A stretch of DNA of 44,131 nucleotides from an uncultured Clostridia bacterium (lineage in GTDB: Bacteria > Bacillota > Clostridia > TANB77 > CAG-508), in contig CASDJM010000010.1 of assembly GCA_949280815.1 (NCBI GenBank), forward strand, positions 1 through 44,131. Reading direction: 5' to 3'. A program made the position numbers and the translations under genes. The notes beneath the pieces are model-generated. The model ran no database searches. It was given only the letters and a program-made list of their open reading frames with translations, and was not told the origin of the DNA. Below, piece after piece: positions 41,405-44,131 of the stretch. Within the stretch, counting starts at the first letter, position 1. Every line of letters begins with the position of its first letter.

Positions 41405-43787
41405 ATTTCTCACTTATTTCAGCATATTTTTTTAATTTTTCATAAACTAAATAATTAACTGTACCAGCTGGGAAGTGTCCATCTTTATCTTTTTTACCAG
41501 CTGGAACACCAGTTAAAACTTCAATTCCCTCTTCAATGGTAGAAACAGAATAGATATGGAATTTTTTATTTTTTACTGCTTCTACAATTTCATCAGATAA
41601 TTGCAAATTATCAACATTTTGTACTGGTATCATAACACCATGAGAACCATCTAATCCTCTCATTTTACAAATTTGGAAAAATCCTTCAATTTTTTCATTT
41701 ACACCACCAATTGGTTGAATTTGTCCTTTTTGGTTGACAGATCCAGTAACAGCAATGGATTGATTGATTGGGATTCCAGATAGACTAGATAGTAATCCAT
41801 ATAGCTCTGTACTAGAAGCACTATCGCCATCCACACCATTGTATAATTGCTCAAAACAGATACTTGCTGTTAGGCATAAAGGAATGTCTTGTGCAAACAT
41901 TTCACCTAAATAACCAGTTAAGATTAAAACACCTTTTGAATGAGAAGGACCAGAAATTTCAACTTCTCTTTCGATATTTACAATTCCATTTTTACCAGTA
42001 TAAGTATTAACGGTAATTTTTGCTGGTTTTCCGAAAGTATAATCTCCAATCGTCATAACTGTCAAACCATTTAATTGTCCTATTTCAGAACCAGAAGTAT
42101 TAATTAAAAGAGTATTTTCTTTTATCATTTCTAAATATTTGCTATCATATTTTTTAATTCTCTCAATTCGTTCTTCTAAAGCTTTATCAATGAATTCAGC
42201 GGTTACTACTTTTGATTTTGAAAGTTTTGCCCAAGTAGCAGCTTCACCAACTACTTGGGTTAAATTTCCAAATCGAGTAGAAAGTTTATGATGACTTCCT
42301 GCTAATTTAGAAGCATATTCTACGAGATGTGCCATACCAGATGGGTCAAGATGTGGTAATTGTTCATGTTCGCAAAAGCCATGAACAATTTGTGCTAATT
42401 TTTGAAGATTTTCTAGGTTAATTAGAGCATCATCTTCAAATTCTACTTTTATTTTAAATAATTTTTTGAAGTCTGAATCCATAGCCAAAAGAGTTTGATA
42501 AATATTAGCATTACCTATTATAATGACTTTTAGATTTAAAGGAATTGGTTCAGGTTTTAGTGATACTAATACCATAGAAGAACGTTGATCAGTTGCATTT
42601 TCAATACTTAATTCTTTAACTCTTAGGGCTTTTTTTAGAGCTTCATAACACATACCGTTGGCAAGTAAGTCTTTTGCTTGAAAGATGATGTAACCACCAT
42701 TAGCACGTTGCATAAGACCTGGTTTTAACATGGTATGATCAGTTTTTAAGGTACCATAATAGTTTTCATATTCCAAAGAACCAAAAATATTATGATAAGA
42801 ATAATTGGAATCCATAATAACAGGTGCACCTTCTAAGTTTGAATTATCAATGAATAAATTAACACGATAATTTAAACTAGGGTCAGGTTTTTTTTGCGTG
42901 GGACCTTGTTGAGGTTGCGATTGTTTGCTACTGTCATCTTCTAAGAAAACAGGTACATTTTTTAAAACATCTTGTTTTACATCATTTAAGAATTGGTTGA
43001 TTTTTTTGTTTCTTTTATATTTTGATTTTAAGAAATTGATGTGAGCATTAACTGTAAGTAAAGCAACATTTGATTGCCATTCCGAAATCTTTTTGTCAGA
43101 TTGACGTTCAATTTCTTTAATTTGGCTAATAGCTTGCATAATTTGCTCTTGCACAAATACGGATTTTTCTTCGTATTCTTGTTTAATAGAATCATCTAAT
43201 TTTTCGAATTCTTCTTCTTCAATTGCTTTACCATCTACAACTGGCATCATGTAAATTCCGTTTTGTGCGGCTTTTACTTGAAAATTGTATTTAGAGGCTT
43301 CTTCATTTAATTTATCTAATAAGGCAGAACGCTTTCCTTCAAATTCTTGCTTAATTAAAGCTTTTTCTTTTTCAAAATCATCATTATTAAAAGTTTTTTG
43401 AATGTCTTTTCGGATTTCTTTAATAAATCCATCCATAGAATCTCTAAATTCTTTTCCTTGACCAGCTGGTAATTCAATAGCAATTGGTTCATTGGGATTA
43501 TTAAAATTATAGATATAACACCAATCAGAAGGTGTTTTCTTTTTAGGAGCTATTTTGTCTAAGTAATTTTTAGTATACATGGTTTTACCAACGCCACTTG
43601 GACCTTCTAAATATAGGTTATATCCCTTTACATCTACTTGTAATCCAAATTCTAGTGCTTTTATTCCACGATCTTGTCCAATTCCAGATTGGATTGGCTC
43701 TAATTCTTCTGTGGTTTTGAATTTAAAAGAACTGGTGTTACAGGTCATTTTTAAATCATTATAACTTAATTCGTTTTTGTTTTTCAT
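41403..43787 (-). CDS. LonB-type ATP-dependent serine protease (AAA_32 / Lon C-terminal domain)
   Basis: 794 residues. Order: N-terminal AAA-like ATPase part with Walker A EGPSGVGKTMYT near residue 60; a coiled-coil insertion about 110-290; the rest of the ATPase with GGYIIFQAKDLLANGMCYEALK and VIIIGNANIYQTLL; then a Lon-type peptidase about 580-770. Catalytic Ser lies in VDGDSASSTELYGLLSSLSG and Lys in PIGGVNEKIEGFF. This matches the Lon-related family often annotated LonB or putative ATP-dependent protease in Clostridia and proteobacteria, distinct from housekeeping LonA. Soluble, with no membrane helices seen. AGGAAAC precedes the ATG. Substrates unknown. Confidence 0.92.
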   Translation of the reverse strand: MKNKNELSYNDLKMTCNTSSFKFKTTEELEPIQSGIGQDRGIKALEFGLQVDVKGYNLYLEGPSGVGKTMYTKNYLDKIAPKKKTPSDWCYIYNFNNPNEPIAIELPAGQGKEFRDSMDGFIKEIRKDIQKTFNNDDFEKEKALIKQEFEGKRSALLDKLNEEASKYNFQVKAAQNGIYMMPVVDGKAIEEEEFEKLDDSIKQEYEEKSVFVQEQIMQAISQIKEIERQSDKKISEWQSNVALLTVNAHINFLKSKYKRNKKINQFLNDVKQDVLKNVPVFLEDDSSKQSQPQQGPTQKKPDPSLNYRVNLFIDNSNLEGAPVIMDSNYSYHNIFGSLEYENYYGTLKTDHTMLKPGLMQRANGGYIIFQAKDLLANGMCYEALKKALRVKELSIENATDQRSSMVLVSLKPEPIPLNLKVIIIGNANIYQTLLAMDSDFKKLFKIKVEFEDDALINLENLQKLAQIVHGFCEHEQLPHLDPSGMAHLVEYASKLAGSHHKLSTRFGNLTQVVGEAATWAKLSKSKVVTAEFIDKALEERIERIKKYDSKYLEMIKENTLLINTSGSEIGQLNGLTVMTIGDYTFGKPAKITVNTYTGKNGIVNIEREVEISGPSHSKGVLILTGYLGEMFAQDIPLCLTASICFEQLYNGVDGDSASSTELYGLLSSLSGIPINQSIAVTGSVNQKGQIQPIGGVNEKIEGFFQICKMRGLDGSHGVMIPVQNVDNLQLSDEIVEAVKNKKFHIYSVSTIEEGIEVLTGVPAGKKDKDGHFPAGTVNYLVYEKLKKYAEISEK

Positions 43788-43999
43788 TTGTTTCCTCCAA
43801 AATTTTTTCTTAGTATATCCAATTTAAAATTATTTTATATTAGTTGTGGAAAAAAGTAAAGAGATAGAGACAAAAAATATTTAATTTTATGAAAAGCAGA
43901 AAAATGTTAGAAATTGCAATGAAAAATATGAATATTTAACTGCAGATGTAGCAGAAAGAAGGCTACTTGCTTTGCTTGTTACAGTGGCAGTATGCGTTA

Positions 44000-44070
44000 G
44001 CTGGTCGCTTACGCAGTGTTGCAAAAATTATACATTATAACCTTCACTTGCAAAAAGTTGAAACTTGAAA
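44000..44070 (-). repeat. Family A element, truncated copy 4
   Basis: On the minus strand: TTTCAAGTTTCAACTTTTTG, then AT-rich sequence, then TTTTTGCAACACTGCGTAAGC and GACCAGC. The arm resembles that of copy 1 with several substitutions, and the core stops after GACC. The matching second arm is absent in the window. The remainder of 43788-44131 shows nothing else. Confidence 0.65.
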
Positions 44071-44131
44071 CATAAAATGTAGTGTTACAATTGATGTGAA
44101 ACAAAAAATATAGAAAAAAAGTGATTCAAGT

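Overview
The window reads as a chromosomal segment from a very AT-rich, endospore-forming Clostridia-type Firmicute, probably an uncultured gut lineage (inference). Evidence: spo0A, spoIVA, a complete GerA/GerB/GerC germinant-receptor operon, a Spo0E-like protein, strong AGGAGG-type ribosome binding sites, sigma-A promoters with 17-bp spacers, and sortase, cohesin, dockerin and SpaA surface proteins. No rRNA, tRNA, CRISPR array, transposase or prophage was found.

Layout. 1-3.8 kb: the end of an acidic/basic low-complexity protein, a BaiN/YhiN flavoprotein, a YigZ protein and Spo0A. 3.8-8.8 kb: structured repeats and a 1587-residue SpaA-type surface protein on the minus strand. 9.4-13.3 kb: Spo0E-like protein, XRE regulator, an HxlR remnant, hpt, uvrC and a small membrane protein. 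13.5-17.6 kb: DUF4153 membrane protein, rRNA-methyltransferase-like protein, a decayed pseudouridine synthase copy and a frameshifted unknown gene. 17.9-26.3 kb: a 2053-residue dockerin-bearing surface protein, an LPKTG-anchored cohesin, a sortase and an intact pseudouridine synthase. 26.4-29.4 kb: secG, rnr, Nudix. 29.6-36.9 kb: the ger operon with an extra small fourth gene, a transglutaminase-like protein and spoIVA. 37.3-44 kb: UDP-sugar pyrophosphorylase, left-handed beta-helix protein, holin-like membrane protein, DUF421/DUF4363 pair and a LonB-type protease.

Main discovery. Five genes (baiN-like, the SpaA surface protein, uvrC, gerA with three sites, and the UDPGP-family pyrophosphorylase) appear frameshifted, seven times in all. 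Every site is the same: a zero-frame CGG codon followed by A or G, after which the conserved protein continues in the +1 frame. Reading CGGA or CGGG as one glycine restores each family motif (GGGPSG, INSGNCALF, TIGIIGALVIG, AGGQGTRLG). In a manual scan of all other genes (about 12,000-13,000 codons) I found no zero-frame CGG used as an ordinary arginine codon, although CGA, CGT and CGC are used and CGG is common out of frame. The simplest reading is that CGG is no longer a sense arginine codon here and directs efficient +1 frameshifting, or quadruplet decoding as Gly.

Second theme: families of small structured palindromic repeats (called A, B, C, E and R here). Family A has a conserved core between long perfect inverted arms whose sequence differs between copies. 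One A copy sits inside a C copy, and the uninterrupted C copy elsewhere in the window shows the empty site. An E element appears to have been absorbed into uvrC together with its CGG shift site.
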